Positions 26,418-34,380 of a DNA stretch of 49,462 nt are shown in pieces; the first letter of the stretch is position 1; the number at the start of each line of letters is the position of its first letter. The notes under the pieces were generated by a model. That model saw only the letters and a list, made by a program, of their open reading frames with translations. It did not search any database and was not told where the DNA came from. The DNA is taken from positions 1 to 49,462 of the forward strand of contig CAZSMK010000067.1 in NCBI GenBank assembly GCA_964608095.1, written 5' to 3'. The position numbers and the translations under genes were made by a program. Source of the DNA: CAZSMK01 sp964608095. GTDB lineage: Bacteria > Sumerlaeota > Sumerlaeia > MWCT01 > JAGHBZ01.

Positions 26418-26447
26418 ATTATGCACGGGGTTGCCTTATATGGTCAA
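26418..26447 (-). promoter_or_regulatory. Promoter of tRNA-Ala
   Basis: On the minus strand TTGACC (26442-26447) and CATAAT (26418-26423) are 18 bp apart. Transcription would start near 26411, about ten bases before the mature 5' end. Confidence 0.65.
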
Positions 26448-26505
26448 CGCATTTTTTCCAGATTCCTTTTCTCAGGGAATTCAATTCGCCTTAAAAAAAC
26501 TCCGA

Positions 26506-26535
26506 TTGACCTTGCACCTGTACTGGATTTATCAT
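26506..26535 (+). promoter_or_regulatory. Promoter of the golvesin-domain amidase gene
   Basis: TTGACC (26506-26511), an 18-bp spacer and TATCAT (26530-26535) precede a 36-nt leader that ends in the strong Shine-Dalgarno ACAGGAGGAAAA. Confidence 0.6.
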
Positions 26536-26577
26536 CTATACGTTTCTGACCTTGTTTCTTACAGGAGGAAAAATCAG

Positions 26578-29500
26578 ATGAACTCACTTTTTCACAAACC
26601 TGTCGTAACTTTGCCCGTGGTGTATTTGAAAATTTTTATAATCTCAGTATTATTCTTAGCAATGCCCCTGATGCTTGCACAACCCTGTGCGCATGCAAAC
26701 GCAGGGCATGATTCCCCGCCTTTCAGAATCGGTCTTACCCTCCTCACAGAAGAAGGATACCCCATTGGTGTACAAGAAGACCTGAAAGTTTTGTTGCAAG
26801 AAGCAGGTGTAAACCCTGTGGATGAAGCAACACCTGAGCAAAAAATTCGTGCGGTTATACAGGCAATCGTAAACGGACCCACACCGGGACAGAAGTCTGC
26901 GGGATTGAGAAGTGTGCTTCCGGAAGGAACAGACCTCGTCGAGTTATCGATTGCGTTGCCGGTTATTAAGATCAAACTCGCTATGTCGCGCCATTTCCTG
27001 GACTATGAAATAGACGAGATGTTCGTGGAAGAAGTCCAGCGTTTGTTCGGTTATCCCCTGGAATTTCTAACTATAAATACCCATTACGAGGTTCAAATTT
27101 CCGTTCGATACAAGGACGCACAAGAATCCGCGTTCAAATCGTTTTCCGACTTTTTGCCGGTGCTTCCTGAAGTTAATCAAAAGGAAGGCGAAGAGGAGAT
27201 AAAGCCCGCGGCGACGGAAGGGAAAGGTGGTCAACCACCCGTTAATGCACAACAACATCCTGCCGGTTTCCTTTCAGGAAAATCTGTATTCGTCTCTCCC
27301 GGACACGGCTGGTATTACAGCAGCACACTCGGTCGTTGGGCTACGCAACGTCCCAATACGTGGAACATCATTGAAGACATGAGTAACGCCGAGAGTTGCC
27401 TGAACTGGCTGGTCAAATACCTCTGGAATTCTGGCGCAAACGTCTGGCCCTGTCGTGAACGCGATATGAACACCAACATGGTCATTGTCGACAACACCGA
27501 CTCGGGCTATTCCGAGACCGGCAGCTGGTCTACGTATAATGGCGCCGGCTATAATGCAAGTTTCCGGTATACCACTGTATCAGCGACGGAAACAGCAACC
27601 GCGGGGTGGACGCCGGATATTCCCGCCGACGGTTATTATGCCGTCTATGTATGGTACAGCGGTGGAAGCGGGATAACGCGCTCAACAGATATACATTACA
27701 AGGTTTATCATACGGGCGGAGTCACGGATGTGCCGGTCAATCAAACCCGGGATGGCTATACCTGGCGATATGTCGGTACGTTTCATTTTGATGCGGGTAC
27801 AAATCCCACAAAAGGCTCGGTCTTTCTCTCGAATACATCGTCGGATACAGGGACACAGGCGGTAGCCGACGCTGTCCGGTTCGGCGGTGGCATGGGCGAC
27901 ATCGTCGACGGTGGCAGCGTCAGCGGTAAACCTCGATGGGAAGAGTCCGGCTTGTATTTCTCGCCGTTTATGGGCTGCGATAGCGGTGGAAACACTGTTT
28001 CCGCCATGCCCCGTTACGCTGAATGGGAGAATGAATCATGGGAGGACTCGGTCTATGTTTCGTGGCATTCGAACGCATTCGATGGAAATGCTCGCGGAAC
28101 CATCAGTTTTGCCTACTCGAGCGGGGGATGGGGTGGCGCGTTCAATGGTGTTCCCGGCGGCGATATTCTTAGAAGCAAAATACATAACGAGCTTATTAAC
28201 GACATTCGTGCAGGATGGGATGGCTCATGGCAAGACCGGAGCGTGACCACGGCTAATTTCGGTGAAATAAATCCTAACAACAATGACGAGATGCCCGCCA
28301 GCCTTCATGAAATGGCGTTTCACGATAATGAGCAGGACGCTGCGCAACTCAAGGACCCGCGATTCCGTCAACTCCTTGCCCGTGCGGTATATCAGGGGAT
28401 CGCTAAATATTTCGCCGGTCGCGATGGCATACCGGTTCACCTTCTTCCCGAACCTCCGACGCACTTTGCCGCGAAGGTGGACGATTCCGGGGATATTGTC
28501 CTCTCCTGGCACGCGCCTCCCTATAATACCGGCAATGGTCTTCTCGGCGATGCTGCCTCCGATTATCTTGTCTATATCAGCGATAACGGTAAGGGCTTTG
28601 CCGATGGTGTCAGCGCCGGCGGCAATACTACCTACACTATATCATCCGGGCTCACCCCCGGCGCCACCTATTTTTTCAGGGTGACAGCCACCAATCAAGG
28701 AGGCGAATCATTTCCCACAGAAACCCTCGCAGTTCGGTATAACCCTGATTTCACCAACGACATCCTTATAGTAACCGGGTTCGACCGTCTTGACCGCTAT
28801 TCTATGGTTGTAACCGACGATCCTCACAGCAGTAAAGACCTTCATCGTGAGTTTCTCGACCGTATGAACACCTACGCATATTCCGTGGAGTACGCTCGTG
28901 CTATCGGCCTCTGCGATATGTACTTTGATTCATGTTCAAACGAAGCAGTCGAGTGCGGAGATGTAGTATTGAGCGATTATGGAGTGGTCATCTGGGCTCT
29001 TGGCGAAGAGTCCACTACAGACAAGACCTTCAGTTCAACCGAGCAAGAAAAAATAAAGAGTTTTCTTAACGCGGGCGGACGACTGTTTGTGTCAGGTTCT
29101 GAGATCGGTTACGATCTTGCGGGCTCGGGCAACGGACTTGCTTTTTTCCAGGACTATCTCAAGGCGTCGTATCAAAAAGACAAGTCTAACGATTTCTCTG
29201 TCACAGGTACAGACGACGGAATCTTTTCCGGTATGTCTTTTTCCTATGACAACGGTTCACAGGGAATATATGCAGTGGAGTCGGCGGACGTGATAGCCCC
29301 GCGCGCCCAAAGTCTCGCATGCCTTAAGTATAATAATACCGATGTTGCCGCTGTTCAGTTTGAAGGCCTCTTTCCGGAAGGCACGGCAATAGGAAAACTC
29401 ATCTACCTGGCGTTTCCTTTTGAGACGGCCTATCCCCAAGCCACCCGCGATGAAATAATGGCGCGCTCGCTCGAGTTTCTTGCTACGACGCCGACACCTA

Positions 29501-30549
29501 CACCAACACCCCCGCCCGGATTCCCCATTGTTTACGAATTTACCGACTCTACTGAAGGATGGACAACCGCCGGGGCTCCCGCTGTTTTCGATCCTCCATC
29601 TTTTACCTACGAAAGCGATGTGCTTTTGATTACGACGGTCAACAATACAGGCTGTTTCGGTTTCTGGTCGAGTGATGTGGATGCGATTCCTGTGTATGCC
29701 CCCGATTTCCTCTACAGGATATCATGGGAAATTTTCAGCGACCAGACTGATCCGGAGCGCGCGCCCACGATACGTATGCGCGCTACTTCACAAAATTTCC
29801 AACAGACCGATGCCTTAGTGGTCACAAGCGTTACCGGCGGTGAGTTCTCTCCCACCGTATCGCCACGTACCTACAATATGTACTTTGTTCCTCCCCAAAG
29901 TGCGATGGGTGCTGGTGAAGAAGCCGATGATCTTATCTTGAATTTCGATGTCTATAGTTTTGATAGTTCCGACGCGTTCGAGGCTGCTGTCGCGCTCGAC
30001 ACCGTGGTGGTCGATGCACTACCTCTACCAGACGAGCGGTTCAAGAAACTTGTAAAAAAATGGGACTTCGATAACGACCCGGAAAATTGGGTCTTTGGCG
30101 GTTCTCAAAACTATACCGGTATCGATGCACATTGGGAAGACGGCATGATCGCCCTGGTTCCGCGTAACAATTACGATTGTTTTGGATATACCACCAGTCC
30201 TGTAAGTGAATTCGTAATAGAGGCGGGGCGTCTTTATCGAGCCGACTTTCTCATAAAAACCGACGTGGCGAATCAAGAAGAAGTGCCCGGTATAAGGCTG
30301 CGAATGAATTCCCAACAGTTCTGGGCGGAATGCGACAAGAAAATCGAAAGCCGTAACGGCGGTGATATGAGTCCAACGGTGGACGGCACACTCTATTCGC
30401 TTTTCTTTTATCCGCCGCAAGAGGCTATCGGAACAATTATGCCCGGAATTTACATTAATCTCGACATCATGAATTTCGATTCGACTGATGCACCGACCGG
30501 TACAATCTTTCTCGACTCTGTTGAGGCGGTCTCTTTTCCCGTACCTTGA
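26578..30549 (+). CDS. Secreted multidomain N-acetylmuramoyl-L-alanine amidase with inserted golvesin-like domain
   Basis: I chose the ATG at 26578 (AGGAGG 8 bp upstream), giving 1323 residues; reading further upstream would run through the tRNA. Order of domains: signal peptide (cut near residue 41); GerMN-like domain (about 60-200, AIVNGPTPGQK, LRSVLPEGT); Amidase_3 zinc domain beginning FVSPGHGWYY (His near 243, Glu near 272), interrupted at about 301-438 by a golvesin/Xly-like domain (MVIVDNTDSGYSETGSW to AVADAVRFGGG), then resuming with VSWHSNAFDGN (second His near 495) and LHEMAFHDN (catalytic Glu near 577); fibronectin type III (622-721); a class-I glutamine-amidotransferase-like fold (723-971); a TPTPTPTPPPG linker; and two related ~165-residue beta-rich modules. 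I infer an exported peptidoglycan hydrolase with carbohydrate-binding modules. Confidence 0.85.
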   Translation: MNSLFHKPVVTLPVVYLKIFIISVLFLAMPLMLAQPCAHANAGHDSPPFRIGLTLLTEEGYPIGVQEDLKVLLQEAGVNPVDEATPEQKIRAVIQAIVNGPTPGQKSAGLRSVLPEGTDLVELSIALPVIKIKLAMSRHFLDYEIDEMFVEEVQRLFGYPLEFLTINTHYEVQISVRYKDAQESAFKSFSDFLPVLPEVNQKEGEEEIKPAATEGKGGQPPVNAQQHPAGFLSGKSVFVSPGHGWYYSSTLGRWATQRPNTWNIIEDMSNAESCLNWLVKYLWNSGANVWPCRERDMNTNMVIVDNTDSGYSETGSWSTYNGAGYNASFRYTTVSATETATAGWTPDIPADGYYAVYVWYSGGSGITRSTDIHYKVYHTGGVTDVPVNQTRDGYTWRYVGTFHFDAGTNPTKGSVFLSNTSSDTGTQAVADAVRFGGGMGDIVDGGSVSGKPRWEESGLYFSPFMGCDSGGNTVSAMPRYAEWENESWEDSVYVSWHSNAFDGNARGTISFAYSSGGWGGAFNGVPGGDILRSKIHNELINDIRAGWDGSWQDRSVTTANFGEINPNNNDEMPASLHEMAFHDNEQDAAQLKDPRFRQLLARAVYQGIAKYFAGRDGIPVHLLPEPPTHFAAKVDDSGDIVLSWHAPPYNTGNGLLGDAASDYLVYISDNGKGFADGVSAGGNTTYTISSGLTPGATYFFRVTATNQGGESFPTETLAVRYNPDFTNDILIVTGFDRLDRYSMVVTDDPHSSKDLHREFLDRMNTYAYSVEYARAIGLCDMYFDSCSNEAVECGDVVLSDYGVVIWALGEESTTDKTFSSTEQEKIKSFLNAGGRLFVSGSEIGYDLAGSGNGLAFFQDYLKASYQKDKSNDFSVTGTDDGIFSGMSFSYDNGSQGIYAVESADVIAPRAQSLACLKYNNTDVAAVQFEGLFPEGTAIGKLIYLAFPFETAYPQATRDEIMARSLEFLATTPTPTPTPPPGFPIVYEFTDSTEGWTTAGAPAVFDPPSFTYESDVLLITTVNNTGCFGFWSSDVDAIPVYAPDFLYRISWEIFSDQTDPERAPTIRMRATSQNFQQTDALVVTSVTGGEFSPTVSPRTYNMYFVPPQSAMGAGEEADDLILNFDVYSFDSSDAFEAAVALDTVVVDALPLPDERFKKLVKKWDFDNDPENWVFGGSQNYTGIDAHWEDGMIALVPRNNYDCFGYTTSPVSEFVIEAGRLYRADFLIKTDVANQEEVPGIRLRMNSQQFWAECDKKIESRNGGDMSPTVDGTLYSLFFYPPQEAIGTIMPGIYINLDIMNFDSTDAPTGTIFLDSVEAVSFPVP

Positions 30550-30788
30550 TAATAATCCGGATTCAAAACACGGCATATTCGAGATTAAAAATAGCGGTGG
30601 CGGATTGTTTGATTACGTGTAGGTTCCAGGTTTTATTACTTTAAGAAATCCCTGCGTAATCTTAAGAAATTGAACGACTTCGGCTGCTCCCGATAGTAAA
30701 GCTTTTGTTCCTTATCACAAAAAATCTGCTCGGTCCGGGGATAAAAAGAGAAGCATTTGATCACCGGGGCGACGTAAAAAAATGGTCA

Positions 30789-31298
30789 TTATTTTGAAAC
30801 GGGGATGTATCGCTTAAGGCGTTGATGGTTGAGGTGGCATAGAGCGGCGGCAATAGCATCGGCGGCATGTGTGGGTTTAGGCGGTTTCTCGAGACTCAAT
30901 AACTGCACAAGCATTTGTTTGACCTGATCCTTGGTGGCTCTGCCATACCCCACAATAGATTTCTTTATTGCCAACGGAGAATATTCGTAAATCTTGATTC
31001 CCATTTTTGCAAAAGCAAGAATGGCAACTCCCCTCGCCTGCGCAACCTGCATTGCGGTAAGCTGATTCGAACTGAAAAACAACTCTTCGATTGCCAGCAC
31101 GTTGGGCTTGTATTCCGCGCATATTTCCTGAAGCCGGGTATGAATCTGACTCAACCGTTCAGCAAGGGCGATGGTGTTTTTTGTCCGTATCGCGCCGTAA
31201 TCAACAATCCTTATTCGATACCCGTCATGGGCGATTATGCCCCACCCCAAGGCGGCAAGACCCGGATCGATTCCCATAATTTTGATTTCATCTGCCAT
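30789..31298 (-). CDS. ruvC: Crossover junction endodeoxyribonuclease RuvC
   Basis: RuvC cuts Holliday junctions during recombination. At 169 residues it is of normal length. Acidic catalytic residues are D11 (IMGIDPGLAALGWG), E71 (LAIEELFFSSN) and D147, with H144 in place of the E. coli third aspartate (THAADAIAAAL). Thermus RuvC also uses a histidine at this place, so activity is expected. The ATG overlaps the 3' end of hisA by 11 bases. The usual partners ruvA and ruvB are not beside it. Confidence 0.95.
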   Translation of the reverse strand: MADEIKIMGIDPGLAALGWGIIAHDGYRIRIVDYGAIRTKNTIALAERLSQIHTRLQEICAEYKPNVLAIEELFFSSNQLTAMQVAQARGVAILAFAKMGIKIYEYSPLAIKKSIVGYGRATKDQVKQMLVQLLSLEKPPKPTHAADAIAAALCHLNHQRLKRYIPVSK

Positions 31299-32040
31299 TT
31301 CCGTTGTGTTCCTTCATATATGATATTGCTCGCGTGAGCGAGAGCGTATCTTCATATAATGCCTTTCCTATGATAACGCCGATCAGGTTCGGCAGGTCAA
31401 GTCCTGCGAGGCGGCGTATATCATCGAGATTCGAGACTCCCCCCGAGGAAATGAACTTTAGTGCAGGAAATTGTTGTGCAAGGCTTCTGATACTTTCGAG
31501 GTTGGTTCCCCTTAACATGCCATCGCGACTTATGTCGGTGAATATCACGGTTGTCACACCCGTGGTTGACGCCTCGGCAATAAAGTCTGCAGCGGGAATA
31601 GTACTGGTTTTCTTCCATCCATGTGTCGAGACCATTCCATTCCGTGCGTCGACGCCGAGAATGATACGCTCACCGAACCTTTGAACTGTATTTTCGAGAA
31701 ACGTCAGCTCCTGACACGCGCGGCTTCCAATAATGCAATAATTGACCCCAACATCGAACGCCTGCTGGATGGAACTCACCTCGCGCAATCCACCGCCGAG
31801 CTCGATTTGCGCATCAACTGCTTCGCGAATTTTACAGACACTTTCGAGATTTTGGAGACTTCCCTTGAACGCGCCATCGAGGTCGACCACGTGTAGTCTT
31901 TCTGCGCCCTGGCGAACCCATTCTTTAGCGACTTCTTCCGGCTGGTGATTATACACTTTTTTCCGTGAAGGATCGCCCTGCTCGAGCCTTACACACTCGC
32001 CATTCATTAAATCTATTGCCGGAATAATTTGGAGCGCCAT
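31288..32040 (-). CDS. hisA: Phosphoribosylformimino-AICAR ribotide isomerase
   Basis: HisA carries out the Amadori isomerisation of ProFAR to PRFAR in histidine synthesis. From the ATG at 32040 it has 250 residues, a normal (beta/alpha)8 size. Catalytic aspartates are D10 (IIPAIDLMNGECVRL) and the one in VIFTDISRDGML; LGGGLR and SSGGVSNLDD bind the two phosphates. Alternative start codons at 32049 and upstream are possible but lie closer to or within the promoter region. No other his genes are present, so hisA has left the usual operon and is paired with ruvC. Confidence 0.94.
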   Translation of the reverse strand: MALQIIPAIDLMNGECVRLEQGDPSRKKVYNHQPEEVAKEWVRQGAERLHVVDLDGAFKGSLQNLESVCKIREAVDAQIELGGGLREVSSIQQAFDVGVNYCIIGSRACQELTFLENTVQRFGERIILGVDARNGMVSTHGWKKTSTIPAADFIAEASTTGVTTVIFTDISRDGMLRGTNLESIRSLAQQFPALKFISSGGVSNLDDIRRLAGLDLPNLIGVIIGKALYEDTLSLTRAISYMKEHNGNGR

Positions 32041-32067
32041 TTTACCCATCTCTTTATGCCTGAAAAG

Positions 32068-32079
32068 CAAGACGTCTTG
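32068..32079. promoter_or_regulatory. Perfect 12-bp palindrome in the hisA leader
   Basis: CAAGACGTCTTG is its own reverse complement. It lies between the predicted start of transcription and the hisA start codon, so it could be an operator for a dimeric repressor. No regulator is identified. Confidence 0.4.
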
Positions 32080-32095
32080 TATTGTACGTATTTCA

Positions 32096-32124
32096 GATAT
32101 AAAACGTAAACAAAAAGAAGTCAA
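32096..32124 (-). promoter_or_regulatory. Promoter of hisA-ruvC
   Basis: On the minus strand TTGACT (32119-32124) is 17 bp from TATATC (32096-32101). The leader would be about 50 nt. Confidence 0.5.
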
Positions 32125-32358
32125 TTTCCGGGGTTGAACCTCGAAGTTTGCACTTCTTTTCAGCTTTTTCTTCGCCTACCGTATCCTGAAATCTCATCTC
32201 CTCCCGCAAAAGGGATCTTCAAGAATCGTTTCGGAACAACTACGCATAAGGTTTCGAATGAAACACTCTCACATCATGTAAGGCATTAAGATTTTTTCTC
32301 ATGATGGCTATAGCGGTTCGTTGGAAATACATACTATCAGGTAGGCGCCGAAGAGTCG

Positions 32359-32718
32359 TCAGATAAGTGAGTTCACAACTTCCATCAGCTCTTTCGGCTG
32401 GACAGGTTTCATCAGGATTCTTGTTGCCCCTTTTTGAATCAATTCTTCGTCATCGACGTTTTTTTCCGCGGTGCAGATAATAACGGGTATGTCGGGATTT
32501 TTCATCTCCTTACGAATTTTCTGAAGCAACTCTACACCTGTCAAGCCCGGCATCATGATATCCGTAATAACCATGTCACAGGGATTTTTTTGAAGAATAT
32601 CGTAGGCAACCGTTCCATCAGCCGCTTCCAGAATAGCATAGCCTTTAAATTTCAATGTAAGTTTAAGTATGGTACGGATGCTCTCCGAATCGTCTGCTAT
32701 CAGGATCGTTTTTGCCAT
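32359..32718 (-). CDS. Single-domain response regulator (CheY-like receiver)
   Basis: This 119-residue protein is a receiver domain only. All signalling residues are present: D9 and D10 for metal, phosphoacceptor D53 (MVITDIMMPGLTG), T83 and K104 (LMKPVQPKE). There is no output domain, so it must act by binding a partner. GAAGGG precedes the start, 8 bp after the kaiC-like stop, so it is the last gene of pilT2-kaiC-cheY. The context suggests that it reports a phosphorylation signal to the KaiC-like ATPase or the pilus motor. The histidine kinase is not in the window. Confidence 0.95.
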   Translation of the reverse strand: MAKTILIADDSESIRTILKLTLKFKGYAILEAADGTVAYDILQKNPCDMVITDIMMPGLTGVELLQKIRKEMKNPDIPVIICTAEKNVDDEELIQKGATRILMKPVQPKELMEVVNSLI

Positions 32719-32726
32719 TTTCCCTT

Positions 32727-34352
32727 CTATTCCACGTCAAAGTATTCTTGTAGTGATTCGATAACTTTTTGAACTTCTGTCTTGAGATTGCCTGTGACTT
32801 CTTTGCGTTGTTCTTCCTGGAGTTCGCCCTCCGCGATGATATTGATAAAATCCCTGACAAAATAAAGAGGTTGAAAGATTTCTTCCACAGTTCGCTTATA
32901 TTGCCCTTGTGGATTTCCTGCCAGGATACCGCTAAGCCCGACGAATTTATCGAGTAGATACAATCCTTCGGAGCCGCAGGCGATTTCACGTAAATCCGTA
33001 GAATAATGTCCCCCTCGCATCTTGAGCACCGAGATTACTTTATGCACCGCACTTTCAATCTCGATCGTGCCGAGATAGATGATGCCGTCAAACATCGAGG
33101 CATACTTGATGGCGCCCAGGGGAGCGCTTCCCGGGAGTTGTTCCAACTTCTGAATAAAGAGCGAGGTGATTTCATATTTGTTGAGAAGGTCGAGAAAAAT
33201 TCCCATAAAGTCTTTATACGTGGCGGGGTCCTCGATGCTGCGTTCCATTTCATTAATTCCATCTACGACGAGTCTTCTCAACGTTCCGTTAGCGAGTTCG
33301 TTTTTCAGCATAAAAAGCAACTCGTCCATGTAAAAATCTTTAGGGAACAAATGCCAGATTTTGACCGTTCCCTCTTTCACCGCGTTATCCAGCTGAAGGC
33401 CTTTTTGCTTCATAACACTCGCCAGGAATCCTGGATTTTCGCTAAAGGTTACCAGGAGCCCCGGCTCGTTTTTTTCTGCGCCATCTGTAAGGAACTGGAC
33501 ACCAACGGTGGTTTTGAACGTGCCGGGCATGCCGGCAATAATGGTTGATGTGGCTCGAGTATACCCCCCACCGAGAAGACTATTAAGCCCACTTATACCG
33601 CTGGATACCTGTTCAATCCGCGGTTCTTCGGTTTTCTTATCCAGTGTCCGGCTGGGTAAAATGTGAGGAAACACCTCGATCCCTTTTCGAGTTATTCTAT
33701 AAGGGTGTTTACCTCGCACGTGATTATGCCCCCGAGTTTTTCGAATCTCGACAATGCGCATCGGGAACGTTTTATCACGGCTTGCTTCGCTCGAAAGAAG
33801 GAGGACGCAGTCGGCGAGATACTCATCAAAGCCGATTGCGCCGGTGTGTGCCGCGCTTTCCGCCGTCATCAGGGGCGTGAGCCCAATTGATTTCAAGGCG
33901 TTAATGAAACGTAACAACAGCTCTCGTTCGTTCATCTGCGGTTTTACGATGTTGATAAAATGGCTGAGACTATCTATAAGAATGCGTTTTGCCCCGAGTT
34001 CGACAACCGCATCGTGAATCCTCGAGATTAAGGGCGATTCCGAAACCAGGTCTTTTCCAATCACTTCCTCAGCCCGTGCAAAGATGACGGCCACTTTTTT
34101 TTCCTTTATAAGTTTCTGCACATCCATTTCATAGGAAGAAAGATCGCGGAAAAGCTGCTGAGGAAATTGCTCGAAGAGAACGATAATCCCCGGTTCTTTA
34201 TATTCCATTACCCCATTATACACAATCTGAATACCCAATGTTGTTTTACCTGATCCCGGAGGTCCCTTCAGGACAATGGCATTGTTGTATACAAATCCTC
34301 CATCGAGAATCGTATCAAGACCCGGAATTGCTGTTTTCATACGTTTTACCAT
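32727..34352 (-). CDS. KaiC-like double RecA-fold ATPase
   Basis: This 541-residue protein has two KaiC/RadA-type ATPase domains. Domain 1 shows Walker A GPPGSGKTT (30-38), Walker B RILIDS (123-128) and the KaiC-typical MRIVEIRKTRGHNH segment. Domain 2 shows GMPGTFKTT (274-282), RLVVDG (360-365) and VLKMRGGHYSTDLRE. A ~70-residue helical tail follows. Where KaiC has two glutamates after the second strand, domain 1 has E61-Q62 and domain 2 S304-E305. By eye, S419 aligns with the KaiC phosphosite T432, with alanine at the S431 position. No kaiA or kaiB is present. It lies 28 bp after pilT2 and 8 bp before cheY, which suggests signalling to pilus retraction rather than a clock. Confidence 0.88.
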   Translation of the reverse strand: MVKRMKTAIPGLDTILDGGFVYNNAIVLKGPPGSGKTTLGIQIVYNGVMEYKEPGIIVLFEQFPQQLFRDLSSYEMDVQKLIKEKKVAVIFARAEEVIGKDLVSESPLISRIHDAVVELGAKRILIDSLSHFINIVKPQMNERELLLRFINALKSIGLTPLMTAESAAHTGAIGFDEYLADCVLLLSSEASRDKTFPMRIVEIRKTRGHNHVRGKHPYRITRKGIEVFPHILPSRTLDKKTEEPRIEQVSSGISGLNSLLGGGYTRATSTIIAGMPGTFKTTVGVQFLTDGAEKNEPGLLVTFSENPGFLASVMKQKGLQLDNAVKEGTVKIWHLFPKDFYMDELLFMLKNELANGTLRRLVVDGINEMERSIEDPATYKDFMGIFLDLLNKYEITSLFIQKLEQLPGSAPLGAIKYASMFDGIIYLGTIEIESAVHKVISVLKMRGGHYSTDLREIACGSEGLYLLDKFVGLSGILAGNPQGQYKRTVEEIFQPLYFVRDFINIIAEGELQEEQRKEVTGNLKTEVQKVIESLQEYFDVE

Positions 34353-34380
34353 TATGTCTTCTCACTTACATCAGAAGGAG

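Larger units (their letters stand above)
32041..32358. other. Intergenic region between cheY and hisA
   Basis: It holds the hisA promoter (32096-32124) and the palindrome at 32068-32079. I see nothing gene-like in the remaining part up to the cheY stop, and no clear intrinsic terminator for the pilT2-kaiC-cheY operon. Confidence 0.6.

Noticed and set aside
26344..26577. Upstream extension of the amidase reading frame
   Set aside because: It would begin inside tRNA-Ala and cover the gene's own promoter. The ATG at 26578 has a strong Shine-Dalgarno and starts a signal peptide.
32727..34352. A circadian clock
   Set aside because: There is no kaiA or kaiB, and the phosphosite pair is not conserved by eye. 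A signalling role in the pilus operon fits better.
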